NCBI RefSeq assembly: GCF_015223105.1
Contig: NZ_JADFTZ010000002.1
Span: 408,215-472,214, forward strand
Reading direction: 5' to 3'
Length of the DNA: 64,000 bases
Source: Flavobacterium proteolyticum
Lineage (GTDB): Bacteria; Bacteroidota; Bacteroidia; Flavobacteriales; Flavobacteriaceae
Part shown: piece by piece, positions 46,401 to 54,864 of the stretch
How positions within the stretch are numbered: the first letter of the stretch is position 1
How the letters are laid out: every line of letters begins with the position of its first letter
Notes under the pieces: model-generated
What the model saw: only the letters and a program-made list of their open reading frames with translations
Database searches by the model: none
What the model was told of the DNA's origin: nothing
Translations under genes and position numbers: made by a program

Positions 46401-49366
46401 ATTGGTAATGCATTTACAGTAATAACTGCAACATCACTATTGCTACATTGATTTGCATCGGAATATGTATAAGTTACATTATAAGGACCAGCAGCTAATC
46501 CTGAGGCATCAAATAATCCTGAAGCACTTACGTGATCGCCACTCCATGTTCCTCCTGCTGGTGAAGCTGTTAATTGCACAGTAAATCCTGTACAAACAGA
46601 TGCGTCATTGGCAGCAACTATTGGTAATCCATTTACGGTAACAACTGCAACATCACTATTGGTACATTGATTTGCGTCTGAATAAGTATAGGTTACATTA
46701 TAAGAACCAGCAGCTAATCCTGAGGCATCAAATAATCCTGAAGCACTTACGTGATCGCCACTCCATGTTCCTCCCGCTGGTGAAGCTGTTAATTGCACGG
46801 TAAATCCAGTACAAACAGATGCATCATTGGCAGCAACTATTGGCAATCCATTTACAGTAATAACTGCAACATCACTATTGCTACATTGATTTGCATCGGA
46901 ATATGTATAAGTTACATTATAAGGACCAGCAGCTAATCCTGAGGCATCAAATAATCCTGAAGCACTTACGTGATCGCCACTCCATGTTCCTCCTGCTGGT
47001 GAAGCTGTTAATTGCTCAGTAAATCCTGTACAAATAGATGCATCATTGGCAACAACTATTGGTAATGCATTTACAGTAATAACTGCAACATCGCTATTAC
47101 TACATTGATTTGCATCGGAATAAGTATAGGTTACATTATAAGAACCTGCAACTAATCCTGAGGCATCAAATAATCCTGAAGCACTTACGTGATCCCCACT
47201 CCATGTTCCTCCCGCTGGTGAAGCTGTTAATTGCACAGTAAATCCTGTACAAACAGATGTATCATTGGCGGCAACTATCGGTAATGCATTAACGGTAACA
47301 ACTGCAACATCACTATTACTACATTGATTTGCATCGGAATAAGTATAGGTTACATTATAAGAACCAGCAACTAATCCTGAGGCATCAAATAATCCTGAAG
47401 CACTTACGTGATCGCCGCTCCATGTTCCTCCCGCTGGTGAAGCTGTTAATTGCACAGTAAATCCTGTACAAACAGATGCATCATTGGCAACAACTATTGG
47501 TAATGCATTTACGGTGACAACTGCAACATCGCTATTACTACATTGATTTGCATCTGAATAAGTATATGTCACATTATAAGAACCCGCAACTAATCCTGAG
47601 GCATCAAATAATCCTGAAGCACTTACGTGATCGCCACTCCATGTTCCTCCTGCTGGTGAAGCTGTTAATTGCACAGTAAATCCTGTACAAACAGATGCAT
47701 CATTGGCAGCAACTATTGGTAATCCATTTACGGTAACAACTGCAACATCGCTATTACTACATTGATTTGCATCTGAATAAGTATAGGTTACATTATAAGA
47801 ACCAGCAGCTAATCCTGAGGCATCAAATAATCCTGAAGCTCTTACATGATTGCCACTCCATGTTCCTCCAGCTGGTGAAGCTGTTAATTGCACGGTAAAT
47901 CCAGCACAAACAGATACATCATTGGCAGCAACTATTGGTAATGCATTAACGGTTAAAATACCTGCATCTTCTCCATCACATGCTGTATTATGACTACCAT
48001 CTATAACAATTACTTTATAAACGCCACCATTATCAGCTGAAGTAAGAATTGGAGTAGTATAACTATTGTTTGTCGCTCCGGATATCAAAACATTGTTTAA
48101 ATACCATTGATAAGTATAACCTGGAACAGATGCAGTAGCAAAAGTAGCAGTAGCGCCTACACATGCTTGTTCATCATCAACAGATGGCGATGGGTTATTA
48201 TTAACTACCAAATTCACCGAACAAGGATTCTCAGTTGGAACACCATTTTTATCTTTCACTACAACCGAATAAGTTCCTGCTACACCAACCGTTATTGAAG
48301 CCGTTGTGGCGGTAAATCCATTTGGACCTGTCCAGACAAAAGTATATGGTGCACCTCCGGAACCGTTAATTCCTGTTGCTGTGAAAGTAGCTGTATCACC
48401 AGAACATACTGAAGCAGATAAAGGTGTAATTGAACAAGTTGGTGGAACAATTACAGAACTAGAAGCCATTTGTTGATCCTGACTTCCTAATGTTACACAA
48501 TTACTAAGTGGAGAACATATGTTTTGGATATGAAAATGGTAAGGAGAACCACTAATTGTTGATGCTCCATTTCCAACACCCCAACCTTCGCAAGAAACAG
48601 TTAATTCAGCAGCAATATGACATCCCAATACTAACAAAGCTTTTGTTGAAGTAGGTGTAAATGTAACTGTACAATAGGTTTTCTGAGTACTACTAGCATT
48701 CTCATTTCCCCAAACATAGGTAATATTAGAAATCGTACCATTATAAATCCAAAGAGAATTTTTATCAGGAAAAGCTGCATCAGCATTCTGTTGACAAGCC
48801 ATTTTAAGTGCTGTCTCATTATAATAACTAGCAGGAACTCCACCTGTATTTCCAGCATTAGGTATAGGAAATACGTAAGTTGACTTTGTTGGATTATAAC
48901 CTGTTAAACCGTCTAGTGGATTGACAATTTCTTCAATACGATTAGGTCCAGTAAAGAAATCAAAAGCATGTTGACCATCTGTACCTTGAATAATATTAAT
49001 ATCAAATGTAACAGATGCGGGAACATTAGGAGTTAACCCAGCTAATTCGATACGAGTAGGAATAGATTCTCCTTCTGTAAAATGAGAATTTGTTCCTTGA
49101 GCATTACCATTAGCCCAATTAACTGGACTTTCAGGCGCTGAAGCGGGTCCATTTTTACCCCACTGAGAATTATTTGTGTTTGACTGTCCATAAAAAGAAA
49201 CCTGACCTAACACTAGGAATAAAATTGTAAAACGACAGACCCAATTTTTATTAAATTCAACTTCCTGTAAATAGGAAGACCAATCTTTAAACACCCTTGT
49301 TAATTTTTGCCACAAGCAAACAAACGATTGGGTATTCTCACGATAAAATAGAATAAATTTTTTCAT
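43487..49366 (-). CDS. Giant SprB-like repeat adhesin with type IX tail
   Basis: This is the largest gene of the window (1959 residues). The N-terminus has an unusually long leader: about 45 polar residues before the hydrophobic core FTILFLVLGQVSFYGQ. After a unique region (about 62-300) come Ig/PKD-like domains, then 12 tandem 73-residue repeats (about residues 474-1350), then two SprB-type repeats (C.G...G.I.V..GGTPPY pattern, about 1440-1600), a unique domain and a type A sorting tail (YPNPFKEYITLNY...LYILKLM). It would be a surface adhesin or gliding filament related in kind to SprB. It ends at a terminator shared with murF and is transcribed alone. Confidence 0.88.
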   Translation of the reverse strand: MKKFILFYRENTQSFVCLWQKLTRVFKDWSSYLQEVEFNKNWVCRFTILFLVLGQVSFYGQSNTNNSQWGKNGPASAPESPVNWANGNAQGTNSHFTEGESIPTRIELAGLTPNVPASVTFDINIIQGTDGQHAFDFFTGPNRIEEIVNPLDGLTGYNPTKSTYVFPIPNAGNTGGVPASYYNETALKMACQQNADAAFPDKNSLWIYNGTISNITYVWGNENASSTQKTYCTVTFTPTSTKALLVLGCHIAAELTVSCEGWGVGNGASTISGSPYHFHIQNICSPLSNCVTLGSQDQQMASSSVIVPPTCSITPLSASVCSGDTATFTATGINGSGGAPYTFVWTGPNGFTATTASITVGVAGTYSVVVKDKNGVPTENPCSVNLVVNNNPSPSVDDEQACVGATATFATASVPGYTYQWYLNNVLISGATNNSYTTPILTSADNGGVYKVIVIDGSHNTACDGEDAGILTVNALPIVAANDVSVCAGFTVQLTASPAGGTWSGNHVRASGLFDASGLAAGSYNVTYTYSDANQCSNSDVAVVTVNGLPIVAANDASVCTGFTVQLTASPAGGTWSGDHVSASGLFDASGLVAGSYNVTYTYSDANQCSNSDVAVVTVNALPIVVANDASVCTGFTVQLTASPAGGTWSGDHVSASGLFDASGLVAGSYNVTYTYSDANQCSNSDVAVVTVNALPIVAANDTSVCTGFTVQLTASPAGGTWSGDHVSASGLFDASGLVAGSYNVTYTYSDANQCSNSDVAVITVNALPIVVANDASICTGFTEQLTASPAGGTWSGDHVSASGLFDASGLAAGPYNVTYTYSDANQCSNSDVAVITVNGLPIVAANDASVCTGFTVQLTASPAGGTWSGDHVSASGLFDASGLAAGSYNVTYTYSDANQCTNSDVAVVTVNGLPIVAANDASVCTGFTVQLTASPAGGTWSGDHVSASGLFDASGLAAGPYNVTYTYSDANQCSNSDVAVITVNALPIVVANDASVCTGFTVQLTALPAGGTWSGDHVSASGLFNASGLTAGSYNVTYTYSDANQCSNSDVAVVTVNALPIVAANDASVCTGFTVQLTASPAGGTWSGDHVSASGLFDASGLVAGSYNVTYTYSDSNQCSNSDVAVVTVNALPIVAANDTSVCTGFTVQLTASPAGGTWSGDHVSASGLFDASGLVAGSYNVTYTYSDANQCSNSDVAVVTVNALPIVVANDTSVCSGFTVQLTASPAGGTWSGDHVSASGLFDASGLVAGSYNVTYTYSDANQCSNSDVAVVTVNGLPIVNANDASVCTGFTVQLTASPAGGTWSGDHVSASGLFDSEGLAPGTYNVTYTYNDGNECTNSDGAVVIINALPVLECPDDSMDNQVQCGVSVALAQSTTNSNFDAWFNSFATLNSDPDFEVINVTYVYTPLNAEPTEGHAPLNPTLGVADVVETSVLVTWTVQDENGCSSSCSASFRLSYNCNLTCEASVTPVLCSGDNSGSIRVISGGSTPPYTLVISGANLQEPIVKVFQGDFDDTTSNLLAGTYEYLVTDAVGITCNTGSPLEIIQPNALSLSLEMRPENCSGSATGSIQAVFSGGTPPYFVSIDGGVATEQSSPYTFLGLSSGSHSISIVDANDCEILDEINVELIPCDNDYCTYTQGFYGNYAGLGCTQDLGVVNSQIMMRKALELVGGSYNFGSVTTGNFFTLKLSDVIGIANPRDNNIYKMLPGGGSPRKLIGFATYDMYSTWSDNDPLTSKGSRKGSINNNLLSQTMTLFFNIQVDGDLGGLELEATFATAKTIECGSNIPNMETVQVFSIPQNVINYLNSNGGATVGNLFVLANKALGGENIGVLSHSNINAAVDAINRGYDECRVGVPIPEETDIAVSGDLGDLNITAYPNPFKEYITLNYQFDYDSSVTIQIYDIKGTLLYQFEDKDVYFGKELKIDLNFNHSGGELYILKLMTTKEVVTHKIVSGNQ
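45312..47945 (-). repeat. Twelve tandem 219-bp (73-residue) coding repeats
   Basis: Twelve units of 219 bases, each encoding a domain of the form ANDxSVCTGFTVQLTASPAG followed by GTWSGDHVSASGLFDASGL and a YTYSDANQC strand. Most units are nearly identical in DNA, including stretches such as cttacgtgatcgccactcc spaced by 219. Each unit has two cysteines, so one possible disulfide. The first and last copies are the most diverged, as expected when inner copies are homogenised by recombination. Copy number is likely to vary between strains and to be hard for short-read assembly. Confidence 0.93.
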
Positions 49367-49648
49367 AATAATACGGTTTTAGTGCCATATCATTAGTAAG
49401 TTCAGATAGAAGGAGCATCAAAAAAAGATGAAAACTTTCCAATCATGAATTGAAATTTTAAAAAAGAATTAAATATAAAAGAAAAGAAAACTGTTAATTG
49501 ATTATTGTAAGGGAAAAATTGCGATTTGCAATCACACAATCAATAGAACCGTCCCATAAACTGATTAGAAAAATTAAAGAATATTTAATTCATTAAATCT
49601 AATCTAGCATTATCGCATTTAAACAAACATAATTCAGATTTGTTTTGT

Positions 49649-49680
49649 CAAAGTTAACTTATTTACCATCAATATTCCAA
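49649..49680 (-). promoter_or_regulatory. Candidate promoter of the giant adhesin with a long leader
   Basis: On the minus strand TTG (49680-49678), 21 bases, then TAACTTTG (49656-49649) matches both consensus boxes. It lies about 280 bases before the adhesin ATG, so use of it implies a long 5' leader. A nearer promoter cannot be ruled out. Confidence 0.4.
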
Positions 49681-50021
49681 CCCAATCAAGAGAGTTTTTA
49701 AAACTTTAACTATTTAACAAAACATTAATTATCAATTACTTACATTTTTTAAACCTAACATAAAAGGCAATATTTTTATCAAAATTAAGATTATAAGATA
49801 TAACGATTAAAAAAAACGTTTAAGTACTTTTTATTTGTAAAAAGAAATTTAAAAAAAATAACTTGAGTTACTTTTATCCTGTTTTTTTGTTTTTAATCAA
49901 AAGAGAAAATAATTAGTGTCTTTATAAAAAATCAATTGATTATCAAATAGTTACTTTTTTCTTAAAAAACATATCAGAAATTTTAGCTTATATCTTACAA
50001 ACTTTTAAAAAACAATGTATT

Positions 50022-50076
50022 TCATCGATTTTATTGTTAATTTCGTCGATGATGTATTTTTAAATACTTAGTTTTG
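50022..50076 (+). promoter_or_regulatory. Probable protease promoter with upstream inverted repeat
   Basis: TAGTTTTG (50069-50076) fits TAnnTTTG, 14 bases before the first ATG. Just upstream TCATCGA (50022-50028) and TCGATGA (50046-50052) form an inverted repeat with a 17-base spacer, an operator candidate by position only. Confidence 0.4.
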
Positions 50077-50090
50077 AAGCGGTTAACAAA

Positions 50091-53000
50091 ATGACAATGA
50101 CAATGAAAAAACTAATTTCTACCGCTCTACTTTTTACAATTACTTTCGGAATAGCACAAAACAAAAATAATTTGTGGAAAAAAAGTAATTCAAATGAAAG
50201 TTCTAAACAAATCACAAAAACAGACTTACCTCAAAAAAATGTATTCGAATTAGATGTACCTACAATGAAAAAATTGTTAAGTACTTCTACTAAGAGAGAA
50301 AATATTAATACTGCATCTAAGTTAATTATCACATTACCAAACGGAGAAGGACAACTTGAAAATTTTTATGTTTATGAAAATGCCATAATGGTACCAGAAT
50401 TAGCGGCAAAATATCCTGAAATTAAATCTTATTTAGCTGTTGGTATTGAAAACCCAAATGCTCGTGCCTATTTTAGCTTTTCCCCTTTAGGATTCAATTC
50501 AATGATATTATATCCGGATCAATCTGCTGTTTTTATTGAACCTATATCAAGTGATCTTACTACTTACTCTGTTTATAAAAAATCTGATAAGAAAAAAGGA
50601 TTTGGAAAATTTGAATGCGGAGTAATTGATGAGACTATTGATGCAATTCAACCAAGCAATACAGATTATAATTTAAGAGGAGCTGATGATGCCAAACTTA
50701 GAACTTTTAGATTAGCTCTATCTTGTACTGGAGAATATGCTAACTACTTTGGAGGAACTAAAGCAGGAGCATTAGCTGCAATGAATAACTCTATGACAAG
50801 AATTAATGGAGTTTTTGAAAAAGACTTCGGAGTTAAATTGATACTAATTGCTAATAATGATGCTATAATCTATACAAACACAGCAACAGATCCATTTTCA
50901 GACCCAGCAAACTATCCAAATTGGGGAACAGAAAACCAAAATAATTTAACAACTGTTATTGGAGCTTCAAATTATGATATCGGACATTTATTTGGCCTAG
51001 GAACTGTAGGCAGTGGAGATGCTGGTTGTAGAGGATGTGTTTGTAATGACACCTCAAAAGGACGAGGTTACTCAAGATCAAATTCAGCAACCTACAGACC
51101 AGATTCAGACTTTTATACTATCGATATAGTTGCCCATGAGATGGCACATCAATTAGGTGCAAATCACACTTTTACACATGTAAACGAAGGAACAATTGCA
51201 CAATTAGAACCAGGAAGTGGCTCTACTATTATGAGTTATGCTGGAGGTACAAGTAAAAATGTTCAAAACAATAAAGATGCTTATTTTCATGCAATTAGTA
51301 TTCAACAAGTAACTGATAATATTAAAACAAAAACCTGTCCAATAGTAATTTCAACTGGAAATGCTGTTCCTGTTGTGAATTCTGGAATGGATTATACTAT
51401 ACCTAAAAGAACTCCTTTTATGTTAATTGGTTCTGCAACTGATGAAAACACTAACGACTTATTAACATATAGCTGGGAAGAAATGGATTTAGGAACCGCT
51501 ACAACATCTGTACCCAGCGCAAGTGCAACAACAGGACCTCTATTTAGATCCTATGCACCGTCAACATCGCCAATACGATATTTTCCTAACATGAGTACTA
51601 TTTTAGCAGGATTAACAACTACTTCAGGAGCACAAATTCCTGTTGAAGAATTACCTGGAGTTGCTCGTACTTTAAATTTTCGCTTAACAGTAAGAGATAA
51701 TAGAATTGGAGGTGGAGCAAATAATTCAGATGACATGATTATTACTGTTAATGATGTAGCTGGCCCATTTACAGTAGATTCACAAAACACAACTATGACA
51801 TATGTAGTTGGAACTACTCAAACAATTAATTGGTCGGTTGCAGGTACTGATGCAAATGGAGTAAATTGTGCCTTTGTAGATATTTTACTATCTACAGATG
51901 GAGGACAAACCTTCCCAACAGTTTTAGTTGCTGGAACTCCAAATGATGGAACTCAAAATATTGTAATACCAAATATTCCAGGAACTACTAACCGAATAAT
52001 GGTGAAAGGAACCAACCACATTTTCTTTGATGTGAACAATGCTAACTTTACTATTACTGGCAACGTCAATACTGACACTACTGCTCCAACAGTTTCAATA
52101 CTTTCTGCTTCCGGAACAACAACTACTAGCACAAATCTATCTTGGACCTCTGCAACAGACAATATTGGTATTACAGGTTATGATGTATACCAAAATGGTA
52201 CGTTAAAAACTACTACAAATGCTACTACGCTATCTGTAACTGGTTTAAATGCTTCCACAGCATATGACTTCTATGTAAAAGCAAAAGATGCGGCCGGAAA
52301 TGTTTCAACTGCTAGTAATACTGTAAATATAACAACACTAACACCGGCAGATATAACTGCTCCGTCAACTTCAACACTTTCAGCTTCAGGCACCACAACA
52401 TCAAGTACAAACTTATCTTGGACTATTGCTACTGATAATGTAGGAGTTTCAAGTTATGATATCTATCAAAATGGTGTATACAGAACCAGTACAATTAACA
52501 CATCGATTACAATAACAGGTTTAACTGCTTCAACAACTTATAACTTCTATGTAAAAGCAAAAGATGTAACTGGTAATGTATCTGCTGCTAGTAATATCGT
52601 TACGATAACAACTTCTTCAATAACAAGTTTAGTAACTACTCCTACATTTTGTAATTCAACAGGTGGAACATCAAGAGAATATATCAACAATGTTATTGTT
52701 GGCACAATCAATAACACCTCTGGAAATAACAATGGATATGGCAACTACACTACTATGTCTACCGATTTAGCTCTAGGCTCTACATCAAAAATTACGATTA
52801 CTCCAATATGGATTGGTGCCTCAAGAGCTGAATCTTATAATGTATGGATTGATTTTAATAAAAATGGAACCTTTGAATCAACAGAATTAGTATTTACTAA
52901 ATCAAAATCAAAAACATCATCAGTTAGTGGAAGTTTAACTATTCCTACAGATGCACTTACAGGTTCTACTAGAATGAGAGTTTCTATGAAATATAATGTA

Positions 53001-53357
53001 TTACCAACTCCATGTGAAACATTCTCTGCAGGAGAAGTTGAAGATTATACCATCAACATAACATCAGCAGCTATTACAAGAAATTCACAAGAAGTAACTG
53101 TTGTTGAAAACACCAAAGAAGAAGTAACAAAACTAGATTTTAAATTATATCCAAACCCAGTTAAAGGCGATACTGTTAATTTCACAGAATTAGAAGATAC
53201 AACTTCATACCGAATCTTTAATCAAATGGGACAACAAGTAGCTAGTGGGTACATTGAAAACAACTCAGTTAATGTTGGAACACTTATGCCTGCTATTTAT
53301 ATCATTGAGGTTACAGATGGAAAATCAGTAGGAACAAAACGTTTTATAAAAGAGTAG
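50091..53357 (+). CDS. Secreted reprolysin-like zinc metalloprotease with FN3, GEVED and type IX tail
   Basis: The 1088-residue protein has a signal peptide (Met codons 1, 3 and 5 are all possible starts), a propeptide (about 25-195), and an M12B-type catalytic domain with the zinc motif HEMAHQLGANH (His349, Glu350, His353, His359). After it come a linker domain (about 425-560), two FN3 domains (about 668-755 and 762-848), a GEVED domain (about 865-990, ending FSAGEVEDYTINI) and a type A sorting tail (YPNPVKGDTVNF). It is exported by the type IX system and probably processed by PorU; likely a secreted protease for proteins in the surroundings. Monocistronic. Confidence 0.92.
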   Translation: MTMTMKKLISTALLFTITFGIAQNKNNLWKKSNSNESSKQITKTDLPQKNVFELDVPTMKKLLSTSTKRENINTASKLIITLPNGEGQLENFYVYENAIMVPELAAKYPEIKSYLAVGIENPNARAYFSFSPLGFNSMILYPDQSAVFIEPISSDLTTYSVYKKSDKKKGFGKFECGVIDETIDAIQPSNTDYNLRGADDAKLRTFRLALSCTGEYANYFGGTKAGALAAMNNSMTRINGVFEKDFGVKLILIANNDAIIYTNTATDPFSDPANYPNWGTENQNNLTTVIGASNYDIGHLFGLGTVGSGDAGCRGCVCNDTSKGRGYSRSNSATYRPDSDFYTIDIVAHEMAHQLGANHTFTHVNEGTIAQLEPGSGSTIMSYAGGTSKNVQNNKDAYFHAISIQQVTDNIKTKTCPIVISTGNAVPVVNSGMDYTIPKRTPFMLIGSATDENTNDLLTYSWEEMDLGTATTSVPSASATTGPLFRSYAPSTSPIRYFPNMSTILAGLTTTSGAQIPVEELPGVARTLNFRLTVRDNRIGGGANNSDDMIITVNDVAGPFTVDSQNTTMTYVVGTTQTINWSVAGTDANGVNCAFVDILLSTDGGQTFPTVLVAGTPNDGTQNIVIPNIPGTTNRIMVKGTNHIFFDVNNANFTITGNVNTDTTAPTVSILSASGTTTTSTNLSWTSATDNIGITGYDVYQNGTLKTTTNATTLSVTGLNASTAYDFYVKAKDAAGNVSTASNTVNITTLTPADITAPSTSTLSASGTTTSSTNLSWTIATDNVGVSSYDIYQNGVYRTSTINTSITITGLTASTTYNFYVKAKDVTGNVSAASNIVTITTSSITSLVTTPTFCNSTGGTSREYINNVIVGTINNTSGNNNGYGNYTTMSTDLALGSTSKITITPIWIGASRAESYNVWIDFNKNGTFESTELVFTKSKSKTSSVSGSLTIPTDALTGSTRMRVSMKYNVLPTPCETFSAGEVEDYTINITSAAITRNSQEVTVVENTKEEVTKLDFKLYPNPVKGDTVNFTELEDTTSYRIFNQMGQQVASGYIENNSVNVGTLMPAIYIIEVTDGKSVGTKRFIKE

Positions 53358-53385
53358 AAATCCAATATAATCTTTATTAAATTTA

Positions 53386-53418
53386 TGAGCTGCTCATTAT
53401 AGGCAGCTTATTTTATTT
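53386..53418 (+). terminator. Weak terminator after the metalloprotease
   Basis: Stem AGCTGC/GCAGCT with a 9-base loop followed by TATTTTATTT, 30 bases after the stop. The stem is only six pairs long, so it is a weaker call. Confidence 0.5.
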
Positions 53419-53436
53419 AAAAAAATAAAGACATAA

Positions 53437-53463
53437 AAAAATCCCACATTTCTGTGGGATTTA
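53437..53463 (-). terminator. Terminator of tRNA-Val transcript
   Basis: The arms AAATCCCACA and TGTGGGATTT enclose a 4-base loop and are followed on the minus strand by a run of T, a few bases after the tRNA 3' end. Confidence 0.85.
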
Positions 53464-53467
53464 AATT

Positions 53468-53545
53468 TGGTGGGCGATGAGGGGTTCGAACCCCCGACCC
53501 CCTCGGTGTAAACGAGGTGCTCTGAACCAGCTGAGCTAATCGCCC
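53468..53545 (-). tRNA. tRNA-Val (anticodon TAC)
   Basis: On the minus strand the gene begins GGGCGATTAGCTCAG and ends ATCGCCC, then A and an encoded CCA. The acceptor stem GGGCGAT/ATCGCCC pairs fully, the anticodon stem CCTCG/CGAGG holds the loop TTTACAC with anticodon TAC, and the T-arm has GGGGGTTCGAACCCC. Its transcript ends at the terminator at 53437. Confidence 0.95.
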
Positions 53546-53627
53546 TAATAAATTGCTTTACTATTACCGTATTGCGAGTGCAAATATACAAGGATTATTT
53601 GTATATGCAAGTGTTTTTGAAAAAAAA

Positions 53628-54842
53628 TTACACAATTTCTGCCACTACAAAAGTACTTCCGCCTATGTAAATAAAATCAGAATCTTTCGCTGAATTAATA
53701 GCTTCATCATAAGCTTCTGATACCGAATTAAATACTCTTCCAAACAAACTAAAATCAATTGCTTTTTGTTTTAAAATTTCAGCATCTAATCCGCGAGGAA
53801 CATTAGGTTTACAGAAATAATATTTCGCACTTTTTGGAAATAATGGTAAAATTGAATCTAAATCCTTATCATTTACCACACCTAAAACTATATGAAGCGT
53901 TTCAAAAGAATGCTTTTGAATTTGATTCAATACTATTTTTAATCCGTGACTATTGTGAGCCGTATCACAAACAGTAAAAGGCTTTTGTTTTAAAATTTGC
54001 CATCTACCGAGTAATCCTGTATTTTGAATTACATTTTTCAATCCTAACTTAATATGTTTCTCATCGATATCAAATTGTGATTGCAATAATTCAATAGCTT
54101 GAAGCACCGTTTTCTTGTTATGAACTTGATAATCTCCTAATAAAGCGCATTCGAAAGTAACTTCTGGATTATCTTGAGCAAAATATATAGGTGCGTTTTC
54201 TAATTTCGCTTTAGCAGTAAAAACAAGCTTTGTTTCTTCCGAATATTCACCAATTACTACTGGAATATTCGATTTAATAATTCCAGCTTTTTCAGCAGCA
54301 ATTTTCGGCAATGTATCTCCTAAAAACTGCGTATGATCAAAACCAATATTCGTAATTACTGAAACCAAAGGTGAAATCACATTTGTAGAATCTAGTCTCC
54401 CTCCCATTCCAACTTCGATAACAGCTACATCAACTTGTTCTTTAGCAAAATAATCAAAGGCTAAACCAACCGTCATTTCGAAAAAACTCAACTGATTGGC
54501 CTCAAAAAACGATTTATTTTCCGAAATAAAATCAACCACAAAATCTTCGGAAATCATTTCACCATTGATGCGGATTCGTTCGCGAAAATCTTTTAAATGT
54601 GGCGAAGTGTACAAACCCACTTTATATCCTGCTTCTTTTAAAATTGAAGCAATCATAGATGACGTTGACCCTTTCCCGTTGGTTCCAGCTACGTGAATCG
54701 ATTTGAATTTAGTCTCGGGATGTTGTAAACGTTCTACCAATAACAAAGTATTGGTCAAATCTTTTTTATAAGCTGAAGCACCTTGCATTTGAAACATGGG
54801 TAACTGGCTAAACATCCAATCTGTAGTTTCTTTGTAAGTCAT
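53628..54842 (-). CDS. folC: Bifunctional folylpolyglutamate/dihydrofolate synthase
   Basis: The 404-residue Mur-ligase-like enzyme has the ATP motif HVAGTNGKGSTSSM, the folate loop YTSPHLKDFRERIRING, the ENKSF...EMTVGLAF segment and EVGMGGRLDSTN. It adds dihydropteroate to glutamate and extends the polyglutamate chain of folates. It is the last gene of an operon with exbB, exbD and tonB, starting 22 bases after tonB. A tRNA gene follows in the same direction. Confidence 0.94.
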   Translation of the reverse strand: MTYKETTDWMFSQLPMFQMQGASAYKKDLTNTLLLVERLQHPETKFKSIHVAGTNGKGSTSSMIASILKEAGYKVGLYTSPHLKDFRERIRINGEMISEDFVVDFISENKSFFEANQLSFFEMTVGLAFDYFAKEQVDVAVIEVGMGGRLDSTNVISPLVSVITNIGFDHTQFLGDTLPKIAAEKAGIIKSNIPVVIGEYSEETKLVFTAKAKLENAPIYFAQDNPEVTFECALLGDYQVHNKKTVLQAIELLQSQFDIDEKHIKLGLKNVIQNTGLLGRWQILKQKPFTVCDTAHNSHGLKIVLNQIQKHSFETLHIVLGVVNDKDLDSILPLFPKSAKYYFCKPNVPRGLDAEILKQKAIDFSLFGRVFNSVSEAYDEAINSAKDSDFIYIGGSTFVVAEIV

Positions 54843-54864
54843 TTTGAATTGGATAATAAAGAAA

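Larger units (their letters stand above)
49367..50090. other. Long A/T-rich divergent intergenic region (724 bp)
   Basis: No coding frame of convincing length or composition is seen on either strand. It holds a plausible minus-strand promoter far from the adhesin start, and a plus-strand -7 element and inverted repeat near the protease start (listed separately). The rest is poly-A/poly-T-rich DNA with no structure that I can name. Confidence 0.6.

Noticed and set aside
45312..47945. Regular repeats that could suggest a CRISPR array
   Set aside because: The 219-base units are contiguous, in frame and encode one protein domain; there are no unique spacers.
49367..50090. Possible missed gene or RNA in the 724-bp gap
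   Set aside because: Stops are dense in all frames, the base composition is homopolymer-rich, and no stable RNA-like fold was recognised.
53397..53591. Minus-strand reading frame of 64 codons
   Set aside because: It runs through the tRNA-Val gene and its terminator and has no protein-like composition.
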